Source: Chitinophagaceae bacterium (GTDB lineage Bacteria > Bacteroidota > Bacteroidia > Chitinophagales > Chitinophagaceae). Taken from it: a stretch of DNA of 33,582 nt. The first letter of the stretch is position 1; each line of letters begins with the position of its first letter. A program made the translations under genes and the position numbers. Positions 8,294 through 16,532 of the stretch are shown piece after piece. The DNA is taken from contig JADLHL010000147.1 of the NCBI GenBank assembly GCA_020848815.1, forward strand, positions 1 to 33,582, in the 5' to 3' direction. Under the pieces are notes generated by a model. The model did not search any database. It was not told the origin of the DNA and saw only the letters and a program-made list of their open reading frames with translations.

Positions 8294-9355
8294 ATGTTGC
8301 ATCCCGATCAAATCCATCCCAAAACCATTCGGCAAATATTGCTGTTGCTGATTGTAGTGGGCCTTGGGTATTTGTTGTATGCGCAAATGAGTTTTATGCT
8401 TGGCGCTTTTTTGGGTGCACTGGCTTTGTACATGCTCATGCGGATGCCATTATTTTTTCTGGTGTACCACAAAAAATGGCCGGTAACCCTGGTGGCGGTA
8501 CTCATGATGTTTTTATCGTTAGTGGTGATAGTGTTGCCGTTGGCTTGGGTAGTAAATGTACTGATAGATGCTCTGAAGCCCTTGCTGCAAGACACCAGCA
8601 AGCTGGAGGCCGCTGTGCACAGCATCGATCAATATTTACACGATCAATACAACCTGGATATTCTTAGTACAGATGCCGTAAAAAAAATACCTGGTTATGT
8701 TGCTAATTGGGGTGGATCAATGATTGCTGCCACGCTGAATGCCATTACCAATTTATTCATCATGTATTTTCTGCTGTATTTCATGCTGGTAAAAAATGGG
8801 GAAATGGAACGCTGGCTGCGCAATAATTTGCCCATGAAACATACCAATACTTCGAGGCTGCTTACAGAAGTGCGGGAAGTAGTGGTAAGCAATACAGTGG
8901 GTATACCTGTATTGGGTGCAGTACAAGGTGTGGTGGCCATGATTGGCTACTACATGTTTGATATAGATAAGCCAGTGCTTTGGGGAGTGATTACTGGTAT
9001 AGCGTCAGTGATTCCTTTTGTAGGTACCATGGCTGCATGGGTGCCGCTTACTATTCTCACTTTTGCCAATGGCGATACCACAAATGGCTATTGGCTTACC
9101 TTTTGGGGCCTCATTGTAATTGGCGGCAGCGATAATGTATTTCGATTTGTGTTGCAGAAATACATGGCCGATATTCACCCAATCATCACAGTGTTTGGTG
9201 TAATTATTGGGTTGAATATGTTTGGATTTCTCGGCCTTATTTTCGGCCCGCTGCTAATCAGTTTATTCATTATGCTGGTGCATATTTATTACGATGAGTT
9301 TGTAATTGCTCATGAAGAGGAAGAACAACAACACAGCCATCATAGCAGCACCTGA
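8294..9355 (+). CDS. AI-2E family transporter (PerM/TqsA type permease)
   Basis: The product is 353 residues from ATG 8294, chosen because it follows a consensus promoter; the longer frame from 8249 would begin inside that promoter. Paired hydrophobic segments stand at the N-terminus and around 55-85, then a soluble stretch (about 90-140) and several helices to the end, about seven or eight membrane spans in all. The segments LGAVQGVVAMIGYYMF, GVITGIASVIPFVGTM and GFLGLIFGPLLISLF are diagnostic of the AI-2E/UPF0118 family. Members export small molecules or exchange ions with protons or sodium; the family name does not prove autoinducer-2 transport, and no AI-2 gene is nearby. The C-terminal tail is acidic and ends in His and Ser. 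The gene is convergent with the MBL RNase, with only 3 nt between stops. Confidence 0.9.
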   Translation: MLHPDQIHPKTIRQILLLLIVVGLGYLLYAQMSFMLGAFLGALALYMLMRMPLFFLVYHKKWPVTLVAVLMMFLSLVVIVLPLAWVVNVLIDALKPLLQDTSKLEAAVHSIDQYLHDQYNLDILSTDAVKKIPGYVANWGGSMIAATLNAITNLFIMYFLLYFMLVKNGEMERWLRNNLPMKHTNTSRLLTEVREVVVSNTVGIPVLGAVQGVVAMIGYYMFDIDKPVLWGVITGIASVIPFVGTMAAWVPLTILTFANGDTTNGYWLTFWGLIVIGGSDNVFRFVLQKYMADIHPIITVFGVIIGLNMFGFLGLIFGPLLISLFIMLVHIYYDEFVIAHEEEEQQHSHHSST

Positions 9356-9358
9356 ACA

Positions 9359-10759
9359 TTATAGCACATATTCGCTGTGTTGCTCTGGAATTTCTACATG
9401 TTTGTAGCCTTTGCGTTTCAGCCTGTCGGCAAATTGTAATTGTACATCATATTCGCCATGTACCAAAAACAGGCGTTTAATTTGGTCGGTTTGCTGGCAT
9501 GCTAACCATTGCAGCATGTCGTCGTAATCGCCATGGGCACTCATACTGCGCATTTCACCAATTTCGGCATGCACTTCGTGTGGCAGGCCAAAAATATTTA
9601 CCTCTTTAGGTTTCAGTTTCAATCTTCCACCCAACGATCTGGGTTCACAATAGCCAACCAGCAAAATGGTGTTGCGGCTGTTTTGAATGTTGTTGCTAAT
9701 GTGATGCTTCACACGGCCGGCTTCTGCCATGCCGCTGGCACTAATGATTACACAGGGTTCTTTGCGATAGTTCAGCTGTTTGCTTTCTTCTGCACTGCCT
9801 ATAAAATGCAGGCCACTAAACTTAAACGGATCATGGTCTGTCTTCAATACTTCCTGCAATGTTTCATTATAGTTTTCAGGATGATTTTTCACTACCAGCG
9901 TAGCCTCACTACTAAGCGGACTGTCTACATAGTACTGAATAGGCGGAAGCCGTTTTTCCAATTCAAGCTGATTGAGGAAATACAAAATTTCCTGCGTACG
10001 TCCTACGCTGAATGCAGGTATAATGAGCTTGCCTTTTTTCTGCAAACATGTTTTTGTAATCCACTCCAGCAATACATCTATGGAAGAATATACATCGTTG
10101 TGCAAGCTGTTGCCATACGTACTTTCCATAATAATATAGTCGGCCTGCGGAAAGGTTTCGGGGCTGCGTAAAATGGCATCCCGGTATCGGCCTATATCGC
10201 CACTAAATGTGAGGTATTTTGTATCACCATCTTCTTTTATTCGGAGGTGTACACAAGCACTGCCAATAATATGGCCGGCATCTGTAAACATGCACTCCAC
10301 ATCTTGTATTACGGTAAACCATTCCTGATACGGATGCTCGATGAGCAATGCACTGGCTGCTTTAGCATCATCTTCTGTGTACAATGGTTCAAGCGGAGGA
10401 CGACCCTCTTGTTTGCGTCGTTTGTTTAAATATTTTATATCGTTGGCTTGTATGCCGGCACTGTCTTCCATGAGTAACGTAGCCAAATCTTTGGTGGCCG
10501 ATGTACAATGGATAGACTTTAGGTAGCCCTGCTGCACCAATTTCGGGAGCAATCCACTATGATCAATGTGTGCATGGCTGAGTACTACAGCATCTATATC
10601 TGTAGGTATAAATCCAAAGTTAGAATTCAGTCCAACGGTTTCTTTTCCCATGCCCTGAAACATGCCGCAGTCGAGCAATACTTTGCGGCCATCATTCAGG
10701 TGTACAATGTGTTTGGAGCCAGTAACGGTGCGGGTTGCACCATGAAAACTTATTTTCAT
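9359..10759 (-). CDS. Beta-CASP metallo-beta-lactamase RNase (CPSF73/YSH1-like exonuclease)
   Basis: The 466-residue product opens with MKISFHGATRTVTGSKH, typical of bacterial RNA-processing MBL proteins. Metal-binding motifs are SHAHIDHSG at 61-69 (His62, His64, Asp66, His67), TDAGHIIGSA for the next His, and LTFSGDIGR for the bridging Asp. The beta-CASP part contains IIPAFSVGRTQEIL and CVIISASGMAEAGRV, and the RNA-specific C-terminal block has MSAHGDYDDM and LVHGEYDVQ. It should be a cytoplasmic zinc-dependent ribonuclease in RNA turnover or processing; the exact substrate is unknown. Length is normal for the family. A candidate near-leaderless promoter lies immediately upstream. Confidence 0.92.
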   Translation of the reverse strand: MKISFHGATRTVTGSKHIVHLNDGRKVLLDCGMFQGMGKETVGLNSNFGFIPTDIDAVVLSHAHIDHSGLLPKLVQQGYLKSIHCTSATKDLATLLMEDSAGIQANDIKYLNKRRKQEGRPPLEPLYTEDDAKAASALLIEHPYQEWFTVIQDVECMFTDAGHIIGSACVHLRIKEDGDTKYLTFSGDIGRYRDAILRSPETFPQADYIIMESTYGNSLHNDVYSSIDVLLEWITKTCLQKKGKLIIPAFSVGRTQEILYFLNQLELEKRLPPIQYYVDSPLSSEATLVVKNHPENYNETLQEVLKTDHDPFKFSGLHFIGSAEESKQLNYRKEPCVIISASGMAEAGRVKHHISNNIQNSRNTILLVGYCEPRSLGGRLKLKPKEVNIFGLPHEVHAEIGEMRSMSAHGDYDDMLQWLACQQTDQIKRLFLVHGEYDVQLQFADRLKRKGYKHVEIPEQHSEYVL

Positions 10760-10764
10760 AGAAT

Positions 10765-10796
10765 CAAAAATTCAAGCAATGAAATGATGCTACAAT
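10765..10796 (-). promoter_or_regulatory. Candidate promoter for the beta-CASP RNase, nearly leaderless
   Basis: On the minus strand ATTG (10793-10796), a 20-nt spacer, then AATTTTTG (10765-10772), one base off TAnnTTTG. Only 5 nt separate the box from the ATG at 10759, so the transcript would start at or very near the start codon. Nothing else upstream back to 10901 looks like a promoter. Confidence 0.3.
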
Positions 10797-10901
10797 GTAA
10801 CTGTTCTTTACGAAGATTGCGCATAAAATGCTATCTGTACCGCAAGATTATGCTGCAGCAGAAACACGCTGCTGACACCTCTTGCATAAAAATATTTCTA
10901 T

Positions 10902-11657
10902 TTAGATAAGCTCATGTGCATTGGGTACTATTCGTAAAAGCTGGTGGAAATTTTTCTTGTAATTCTTTTTATCGAGCTTGTAATAAAAGGCACCCTTTTT
11001 GGAACTGCCTTTGTCTTTGTCTGTTTGTTTGAGCAGTAACCCGGTAGATAACATTTTCCTGGAAAAATTGCCTTTATCGAATTGAGTTTCGTACATATCT
11101 TCAAACAGATTTTGCAGTACCGGTAAGGTGAACTTTTGCGGCAGCAATTCAAACAACACCGGATGGCTGGCCGCTTTATAGCGTAAACGCTGGCGGGCCA
11201 TTTTCACCATTTGATTGTGGTCGAATATTAAGGAAGGGATTTCTTTCATCGAAAACCAGGCTGCCTGATAATCATCTGTCAACTGCTGTTGATATTGTTT
11301 GATATCAATGAGGGCAGAATAGGCAATGGAAATGGTACGTGCAAACGGGTCGCGGTCTGGCGCCGAAAAGCTGTGCAGCTGTTCGAGGTAAATGCCTTCC
11401 AGGCCGGTGAGTTGCTTCAGTACCCGGTTGGCAGCATCGTCGGTGCTTTCATCGGGTTGTACAAAGCCACCCATCAAACTCCACTTGCCTTTCATGGGTT
11501 CGAGGCCCCTTTTAATGAGCAGTAGTTGTAATTGCTGACCATCAAAGCCAAAAACAATACAGTCGATGGCCACATGATAAGTAGATACTTGGGGATAGGC
11601 AGGCATAAATCGTTGGTATTCTTCGTTGATAGAGCAGCTGTTGCTACAGCCATTCAT
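10902..11657 (-). CDS. araR: Nudix-fold transcriptional regulator, AraR/NrtR type
   Basis: The product is 251 residues from ATG 11657; a TTG at 11693 would extend it into the putative operator. Residues about 25-150 form a Nudix domain (DCIVFGFDGQQLQLLLIKR, KGKWSLMGGFVQPDES). In the Nudix box at 64-86 the glycine and first glutamate are kept, but the REUxEE core reads RVLKQL at 78-83, so catalytic glutamates are missing and hydrolysis is unlikely. Residues about 160-250 fit a winged helix (FTLPVLQNLFEDMY, GNFSRKMLSTGLLL, GAFYYKLD). This is the NrtR-type architecture; in Bacteroides a Nudix-related regulator called AraR binds L-arabinose and represses arabinose genes. Here the gene is divergent from an arabinosidase and ara operon, supporting the same role. 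Direct arabinose binding is inferred, not seen. Confidence 0.85.
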   Translation of the reverse strand: MNGCSNSCSINEEYQRFMPAYPQVSTYHVAIDCIVFGFDGQQLQLLLIKRGLEPMKGKWSLMGGFVQPDESTDDAANRVLKQLTGLEGIYLEQLHSFSAPDRDPFARTISIAYSALIDIKQYQQQLTDDYQAAWFSMKEIPSLIFDHNQMVKMARQRLRYKAASHPVLFELLPQKFTLPVLQNLFEDMYETQFDKGNFSRKMLSTGLLLKQTDKDKGSSKKGAFYYKLDKKNYKKNFHQLLRIVPNAHELI

Positions 11658-11662
11658 GTGTG

Positions 11663-11694
11663 CTAAAATAAATAATAATTGTTGTTTTGACAAT
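11663..11694 (-). promoter_or_regulatory. Candidate araR promoter overlapping the operator
   Basis: On the minus strand ATTG (11691-11694), a 20-nt spacer, then TATTTTAG (11663-11670), one base off TAnnTTTG. Only 5 nt separate it from the ATG at 11657. The palindrome at 11677-11695 fills the space between and includes the -33 part, which would permit autorepression. Confidence 0.35.
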
Positions 11695-11695
11695 T
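11677..11695. promoter_or_regulatory. Palindrome AATTGT-N7-ACAATT, candidate AraR operator
   Basis: Perfect 6-bp arms lie at 11677-11682 and 11690-11695 with a 7-nt spacer (TGTTTTG). It sits in the 168-bp spacer between araR and the first GH51 gene, directly over the -33 element of the forward promoter (11686-11689) and within the candidate araR promoter. Such placement suits a repressor acting on both genes. A second small palindrome, TGATG-ACAA-CATCA, lies at 11786-11799 in the predicted leader. I cannot confirm which, if either, matches the known AraR motif. Confidence 0.5.
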
Positions 11696-11716
11696 AAAAG
11701 AGAACTGTTACTTTCG
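11686..11716 (+). promoter_or_regulatory. Promoter for the arabinosidase/ara operon
   Basis: TTTG (11686-11689), 19 nt, then TACTTTCG (11709-11716), one base off TAnnTTTG with ideal spacing. Transcription would start near 11723, giving a leader of about 100 nt before the ATG at 11826. Confidence 0.55.
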
Positions 11717-11825
11717 AAAGGCAATCAAGTGTAGCATTCTGTTTACTGTTGATTTTTTATTATAAAGGTAAAAGTATGCTGCTCATGATGACAACATCAA
11801 CTATTGCACATCAATTGCCATCCAA

Positions 11826-13376
11826 ATGAAAAAAAATGTATTTGTGCTTGTCGTTGCTTTTTTTATTGGCAACGCCGCTACAGCGCAGCATCAGGTTTTG
11901 TTGCAACCTGCCAAAGCTACCACTACCATTAGCCGCCACATTTATGGTCATTTTGCGGAGCACCTGGGCCGTTGTATTTACGATGGTATTTACGTTGGTG
12001 ATACCAATAAAGTAATACCCAACACAGATGGTGTTCGCAATGATATCATCGCCGCTTTACAACAACTGAAAGTGCCCAACCTGCGCTGGCCCGGCGGTTG
12101 CTTTGCCGATACCTATCATTGGAAAGATGGTGTAGGGCCGAAAACCAATCGTCCGTCCATCGTCAACCGTTGGTGGGGTGGAGTTACAGAAGACAACAGC
12201 TTCGGTACGCACGATTTTCTCAACCTATGCGAACGTATTGGTGCTGAGCCATACCTGGCGGGCAATGTGGGCAGCGGTACGGTGCAAGAATTGTCTGATT
12301 GGGTGCAATATGTGAGTGCTCCGGCCAATGCATCGCCCATGAGTAAATGGCGGGCACAAAACGGAAGAGAAAAACCCTGGAGTGTAAAATATTGGGGCGT
12401 TGGTAATGAAGTGTGGGGTTGTGGTGGCAATATGACACCGGAATACTATGCAAACATTTACAAGCAGTACGCCACCTTCATGAGCAGCTGGAGTAATGAT
12501 GAAAAAATTTTCCGTGTTGCATCGGGTGCCAATGGCGATAATTACCATTGGACAGAAGTGATGATGCGGGATATTCCGCACCACATGCTGGAAGGTGTAG
12601 GCGTACATCATTACGCCGTTATAAACTGGAACAAGAAAGGCTCAGCCACACAGTTTACAGAGGCAGATTACTTCAATACCATGAAATCGGCTTTGTATAT
12701 GGAAGAGCTGGTGACCAAGCATGCTGCGGTAATGGATAAATATGATCCGAAGAAAAAAGTGGCGATGCTGGTAGATGAATGGGGCGGTTGGTATGATGTA
12801 GAACCCGGCACCAATCCTGGTTTTTTGTATCAGCAAAACACCATGCGTGATGCCATGATTGCAGGTGCTACGCTCAATATTTTCAATAACCATGCAGACC
12901 GGGTACGTATGGCCAATTTGGCACAAACAGTAAACGTGTTGCAGGCAGTGATTTTAACCAAGGGGGCCAAAATGATTTTGACACCTACCTATTATGTAAT
13001 GCAGATGTACAATGTGCATCAGGATGCAACACTCATACCCGTACAGGCACAAACTGCAACCAACTATACATTGGGTGCTGCGCAATTGCCCGCTATTTCC
13101 ATCAGTGCATCAAAAAATAAAACCGGTATAACGCATATTTCATTGGTGAACATTGATCCCACTAAAAGCAATACCGTAAAATTGAATGTTGACGGCGCAA
13201 CGTACAAGAAAGTAAGCGGTCAAATATTGACAGCGGCTTCACTGCAAACCTATAATGATTTTGATGCGCCGAACCGCATTCAACCTGCTGCTTTCAATGG
13301 CGCCAGGTTGAATGGAAACAGTTTGGAAGTAACGATGCCGCCATTATCTGTAGTGGTGCTGGCAGTAAATGAATAA
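11826..13376 (+). CDS. abfA: Alpha-L-arabinofuranosidase, GH51 family, exported
   Basis: The 516-residue product carries a signal peptide ending near residue 20 (NAATA), so it works outside the cytoplasm, unlike many GH51 enzymes of Firmicutes. The catalytic barrel has RHIYGHFAEHLGRCIYDGI near 37-55, NLRWPGGCFADTYHWKDG around 85-102, KYWGVGNEVWGCGG at 188-201 with acid/base Glu195, and MLVDEWGGWYD at 314-324 with nucleophile Glu318. A C-terminal beta-domain follows and ends in the usual PPLSVVVLAV. It should release L-arabinose from alpha-linked arabinofuranosyl chains such as arabinan or arabinoxylan side chains. It is the first gene of the run after the AraR-controlled promoter and is followed after 2 nt by a second GH51. 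Confidence 0.93.
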   Translation: MKKNVFVLVVAFFIGNAATAQHQVLLQPAKATTTISRHIYGHFAEHLGRCIYDGIYVGDTNKVIPNTDGVRNDIIAALQQLKVPNLRWPGGCFADTYHWKDGVGPKTNRPSIVNRWWGGVTEDNSFGTHDFLNLCERIGAEPYLAGNVGSGTVQELSDWVQYVSAPANASPMSKWRAQNGREKPWSVKYWGVGNEVWGCGGNMTPEYYANIYKQYATFMSSWSNDEKIFRVASGANGDNYHWTEVMMRDIPHHMLEGVGVHHYAVINWNKKGSATQFTEADYFNTMKSALYMEELVTKHAAVMDKYDPKKKVAMLVDEWGGWYDVEPGTNPGFLYQQNTMRDAMIAGATLNIFNNHADRVRMANLAQTVNVLQAVILTKGAKMILTPTYYVMQMYNVHQDATLIPVQAQTATNYTLGAAQLPAISISASKNKTGITHISLVNIDPTKSNTVKLNVDGATYKKVSGQILTAASLQTYNDFDAPNRIQPAAFNGARLNGNSLEVTMPPLSVVVLAVNE

Positions 13377-13378
13377 TC

Positions 13379-15364
13379 ATGCACAACAGATTAGTTCAGA
13401 TTGTAACCGGATTGCTTTGCTGTTTCAGTGTACCACTGATGGCACAACCCATTGTTGTGAATCCGGCCATTAAAACTGCCAGTATTTCGCCCAACATGTG
13501 GGGCGTGTTTTTTGAAGACATCAACATGGGTGCTGACGGCGGTATTTATGCAGAAATGATCAAGAACCGCTCCTTCGAATTTCAGAAGCCACTCATGGGT
13601 TGGAAGCTGGACAACAAGCCATTCAGGGAGGGAGCAATTACCGTACAGAACCGTCAACAAGCCAATACCAACAATCCGCGTTTTATTCGGGTGCAGGCTA
13701 CAGACGTTGCCGGTAGTGTGCTAAGCATGACGAACGAGGGTTTCCGCGGCATGGCTGTAAAAAAAGATTTGCGGTATGATTTCAGTTGCCTCTATCAACA
13801 TGCCGACAGCCAAACGGATGTACGCATGCAACTGGAGTTGATAGATACACTTGGCAAAACACTCGGCGGTGTTGTCATTCAGCCGGCTGTATCTGCGGGT
13901 AAGTGGTCGAAGTTTACCGCCAGCTTTACAGCCACTGCTACGAATGCCAAAGCAAAATTCAGAATAACGTATACAGGCAGGGGCAGTATTGATTTGGATA
14001 TGATTTCGCTGTTTCCGGAAGACACCTGGAAAAAAAGACCGGGAGGCATGCGGGCCGATATGATACAGCTGCTGGCCGATATGAAGCCTGGTTTTATTCG
14101 TTTTCCCGGCGGTTGTATTGTAGAAGGATTTGATTTGAACAATCGTTATCAATGGAAAAAAACGATTGGCCCCATCGAAGAACGCCAGCTCATCATGAAC
14201 CGCTGGAATGTTGAGTTTGCACATCGCCCGGCACCCGATTATTTTCAAACGTTTGGCCTGGGTTTCTTCGAATATTTTCAACTGGCTGAAGACATTGGCG
14301 CCAAGCCATTGCCCATTTTAAATTGTGGTATGGCTTGCCAGTTCAATTCTGCAGAACTGGTACCTATGGATCAACTCGATCCTTACATACAGGATGCATT
14401 GGATTTGGTTGAATTTGCGAATGGTGATACCAACACTGTTTGGGGTAAAAAGCGGGCCGCCATGGGGCATGCAGCGCCTTTCAATCTTACAATGATTGGC
14501 ATAGGTAATGAAAACTGGGGACCACAATATGTAGAACGGTTGCAGGCATTTACCAAGGCCATTCGCAGCAAGTATCCCGGTATTCAAATCATTGCGAGTT
14601 CTGGTACCGACCCTGTGGGAGAACGCTTCGATTTTCTCAATCAATCATTGCGGGCCATGCAGGTTGATTTTGTAGATGAACATTACTACCGCAAGCCGGA
14701 TTGGTTTTTGAGCAATGCATCCCGCTACGATGCTTATACCAGAAACGGTTCGAAAGTATTTGCCGGTGAGTATGCGGCACACAGCGACAGCAAACAGACC
14801 GCAGAAAAAAGAAACAATTGGCAGGCGGCATTGAGTGAAGCGGCTTTTCTGACTGGCTTAGAACGCAATGCTGATGTAGTGCAAATGGCTTCGTATGCAC
14901 CGCTGTTTGCACACGTGGAAGGCTGGCAATGGAACCCCGATTTGATTTGGGTAAACAACCAGCAAGTGATTGGCAGTGCCAGTTATCAGGTGCAAAAATT
15001 ATATGCACTCAACAAGGGCACACATGCCGTAGCCATCAGTCGCAATGGCGCAGTCATGGCTGGTAAAGACAGCTTGTATGCCAGCGCTGTAATTGACGCC
15101 AATACACAAGAGTTGCTGATAAAAATTGCAAATGTGTCGGCAACAACTCAAACGCTGCCCATAGATATTGCCGGTGTAAAAATGCAGGGAAAAATGGTGC
15201 AGCAAACCTTGTTGCAGCATCCCGATTTGATGGCGGCCAACAGTTTTGATCAGCCGGATAACATTGTGCCTGTGCAGACTGCCGTTTTGTGCAAGAGCAA
15301 AGCATTTACCTACGAAGCGAAGCCTTATTCTTTTGTATTGCTACGCATTGCGCTAAAAAAATAA
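13379..15364 (+). CDS. Second GH51 alpha-L-arabinofuranosidase with N-terminal CBM-like module, exported
   Basis: The 661-residue product has a signal peptide (cut near MAQ, residue 23). It begins the barrel with MWGVFFEDINMGADGGIYAE at 40-59, then an inserted beta-sandwich of CBM4/9 type at about 75-215, then returns to the barrel with GFIRFPGGCIVEG, MIGIGNENWGP (acid/base Glu378) and VFAGEYAAHS (nucleophile Glu464). The C-terminal beta-domain ends near the stop. This longer GH51 type differs clearly from the 516-residue enzyme upstream and is the form often found in Bacteroidota and eukaryotes. The inserted module may help bind the polymer. It starts 2 nt after the preceding stop, suggesting translational coupling. 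The two enzymes probably prefer different linkages or chain lengths (inference). Confidence 0.92.
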   Translation: MHNRLVQIVTGLLCCFSVPLMAQPIVVNPAIKTASISPNMWGVFFEDINMGADGGIYAEMIKNRSFEFQKPLMGWKLDNKPFREGAITVQNRQQANTNNPRFIRVQATDVAGSVLSMTNEGFRGMAVKKDLRYDFSCLYQHADSQTDVRMQLELIDTLGKTLGGVVIQPAVSAGKWSKFTASFTATATNAKAKFRITYTGRGSIDLDMISLFPEDTWKKRPGGMRADMIQLLADMKPGFIRFPGGCIVEGFDLNNRYQWKKTIGPIEERQLIMNRWNVEFAHRPAPDYFQTFGLGFFEYFQLAEDIGAKPLPILNCGMACQFNSAELVPMDQLDPYIQDALDLVEFANGDTNTVWGKKRAAMGHAAPFNLTMIGIGNENWGPQYVERLQAFTKAIRSKYPGIQIIASSGTDPVGERFDFLNQSLRAMQVDFVDEHYYRKPDWFLSNASRYDAYTRNGSKVFAGEYAAHSDSKQTAEKRNNWQAALSEAAFLTGLERNADVVQMASYAPLFAHVEGWQWNPDLIWVNNQQVIGSASYQVQKLYALNKGTHAVAISRNGAVMAGKDSLYASAVIDANTQELLIKIANVSATTQTLPIDIAGVKMQGKMVQQTLLQHPDLMAANSFDQPDNIVPVQTAVLCKSKAFTYEAKPYSFVLLRIALKK

Positions 15365-15397
15365 TTACACATCTCCCTACTGAAAACGAAACATGCT

Positions 15398-16519
15398 ATG
15401 AAAAAAATCTCCTGGATGCTTGGCCTCGTGTTGATGTTGGCTGCTTGCCAATCTACTACTGAGCCTACTACAGAAACCACAACCAGCAAGGCTGTTAGCA
15501 GCATCAATTGGGGCAATGTAGATGGTAAAGATGTAAAACTCTATACCCTCACCAATAAAAATGGGGTAGAGGTAAAAATTACCAATTACGGCGGCATCGT
15601 TACATCGTGGATTACTGCCGATAAAAAGGGCAACAAAAGCAATGTGGTGCTCGGTTTTGATAGCCTTAGTGGTTATCTGGCAAAGCCTCCTTACTTCGGT
15701 GCCATCATTGGCCGCTATGGCAATCGGATTGGCAATGCCACGTTCAAAATTGATACAGCCACTTATCAACTGGCTGCCAACGATGGCAAGCAACACCTGC
15801 ATGGTGGCAACAAGGGATATGATAAAGTAGTGTGGGATGCACAGCCTTCGGATAGTACAGCATCACTAACGCTTACGTATTTGAGTAAAGATGGTGAAGA
15901 AGGATATCCCGGCAACTTGTCTATCACCGTGGTGTACACCTTAACCGATGCTGACGAATTGCTGATGCAATACAGTGCAGAGACCGACAAAACAACGCCG
16001 GTTAATCTGACCAATCACAGTTACTTCAACCTTACCGGTGATGTAGCCAAGACCATACTTGGCCATCAGTTGCAGGTGCATGCAGATAAGTATACACCTG
16101 TTGATGCTGGCCTTATTCCCACTGGCGAATTGAAGGTAGTGAAAGATGGTCCGTTTGATTTTTTACAACCCCACCAAATTGGCGAACGCATTGCACAAGT
16201 GCCCGGTGGTTATGATCACAACTTTGTGCTGAACCGCACCAGTGCAGACTTGGAACTGGTTGCCACTTTGAGCGACAGCATCAGCGGCCGCAAATTGGAA
16301 GTGTATACCACTGAGCCCGGTTTGCAATTTTACAGTGGTAATTTTTTGGATGGTAGTATTAAAACCAGCAGTGGACAGCCGATTCAACAGCATGCGGCAC
16401 TTTGCCTGGAAACACAGCATTTTCCTGATTCGCCCAACAAACCCGCTTTTCCTTCAACACTCTTGAAGCCGGGCGAAAAATACCACACAGTAACGAAGTA
16501 TAAAATTACGCTGCAATAG
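15398..16519 (+). CDS. galM: Aldose 1-epimerase (mutarotase), lipoprotein
   Basis: The 373-residue product begins with a lipoprotein signal; the lipobox is LAAC with Cys17, followed by a Thr/Glu-rich linker. The GalM fold has NYGGIVTSW near 63-71, GRYGNRIGNATF near 105-116, HLHGGNKGYDK (His135), NLTNHSYFNL (His207), GYDHNFVL (Asp273) and CLETQHFPDSPN (Glu338). His207 and Glu338 are the expected catalytic acid and base. It interconverts alpha and beta anomers of free aldoses. Lipid anchoring places it in the periplasm, where it could equilibrate arabinose freed by the GH51 and GH127-type enzymes before uptake by the symporter. It lies 33 bp after the second GH51 and 13 bp before araB. The gene symbol reflects family only; the substrate is probably L-arabinose here. 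Confidence 0.92.
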   Translation: MKKISWMLGLVLMLAACQSTTEPTTETTTSKAVSSINWGNVDGKDVKLYTLTNKNGVEVKITNYGGIVTSWITADKKGNKSNVVLGFDSLSGYLAKPPYFGAIIGRYGNRIGNATFKIDTATYQLAANDGKQHLHGGNKGYDKVVWDAQPSDSTASLTLTYLSKDGEEGYPGNLSITVVYTLTDADELLMQYSAETDKTTPVNLTNHSYFNLTGDVAKTILGHQLQVHADKYTPVDAGLIPTGELKVVKDGPFDFLQPHQIGERIAQVPGGYDHNFVLNRTSADLELVATLSDSISGRKLEVYTTEPGLQFYSGNFLDGSIKTSSGQPIQQHAALCLETQHFPDSPNKPAFPSTLLKPGEKYHTVTKYKITLQ

Positions 16520-16532
16520 TAGTGCCGATAAA

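Noticed and set aside
8294-9355. Quorum-sensing (AI-2) export role for the AI-2E family gene
   Set aside because: The family name is historical and members have varied roles; nothing nearby relates to AI-2.
10856-10874. Hairpin CAGCAG-N7-CTGCTG downstream of araR
   Set aside because: The stem is only 6 bp and no T-tract follows on the minus strand, so it is not supported as a terminator.
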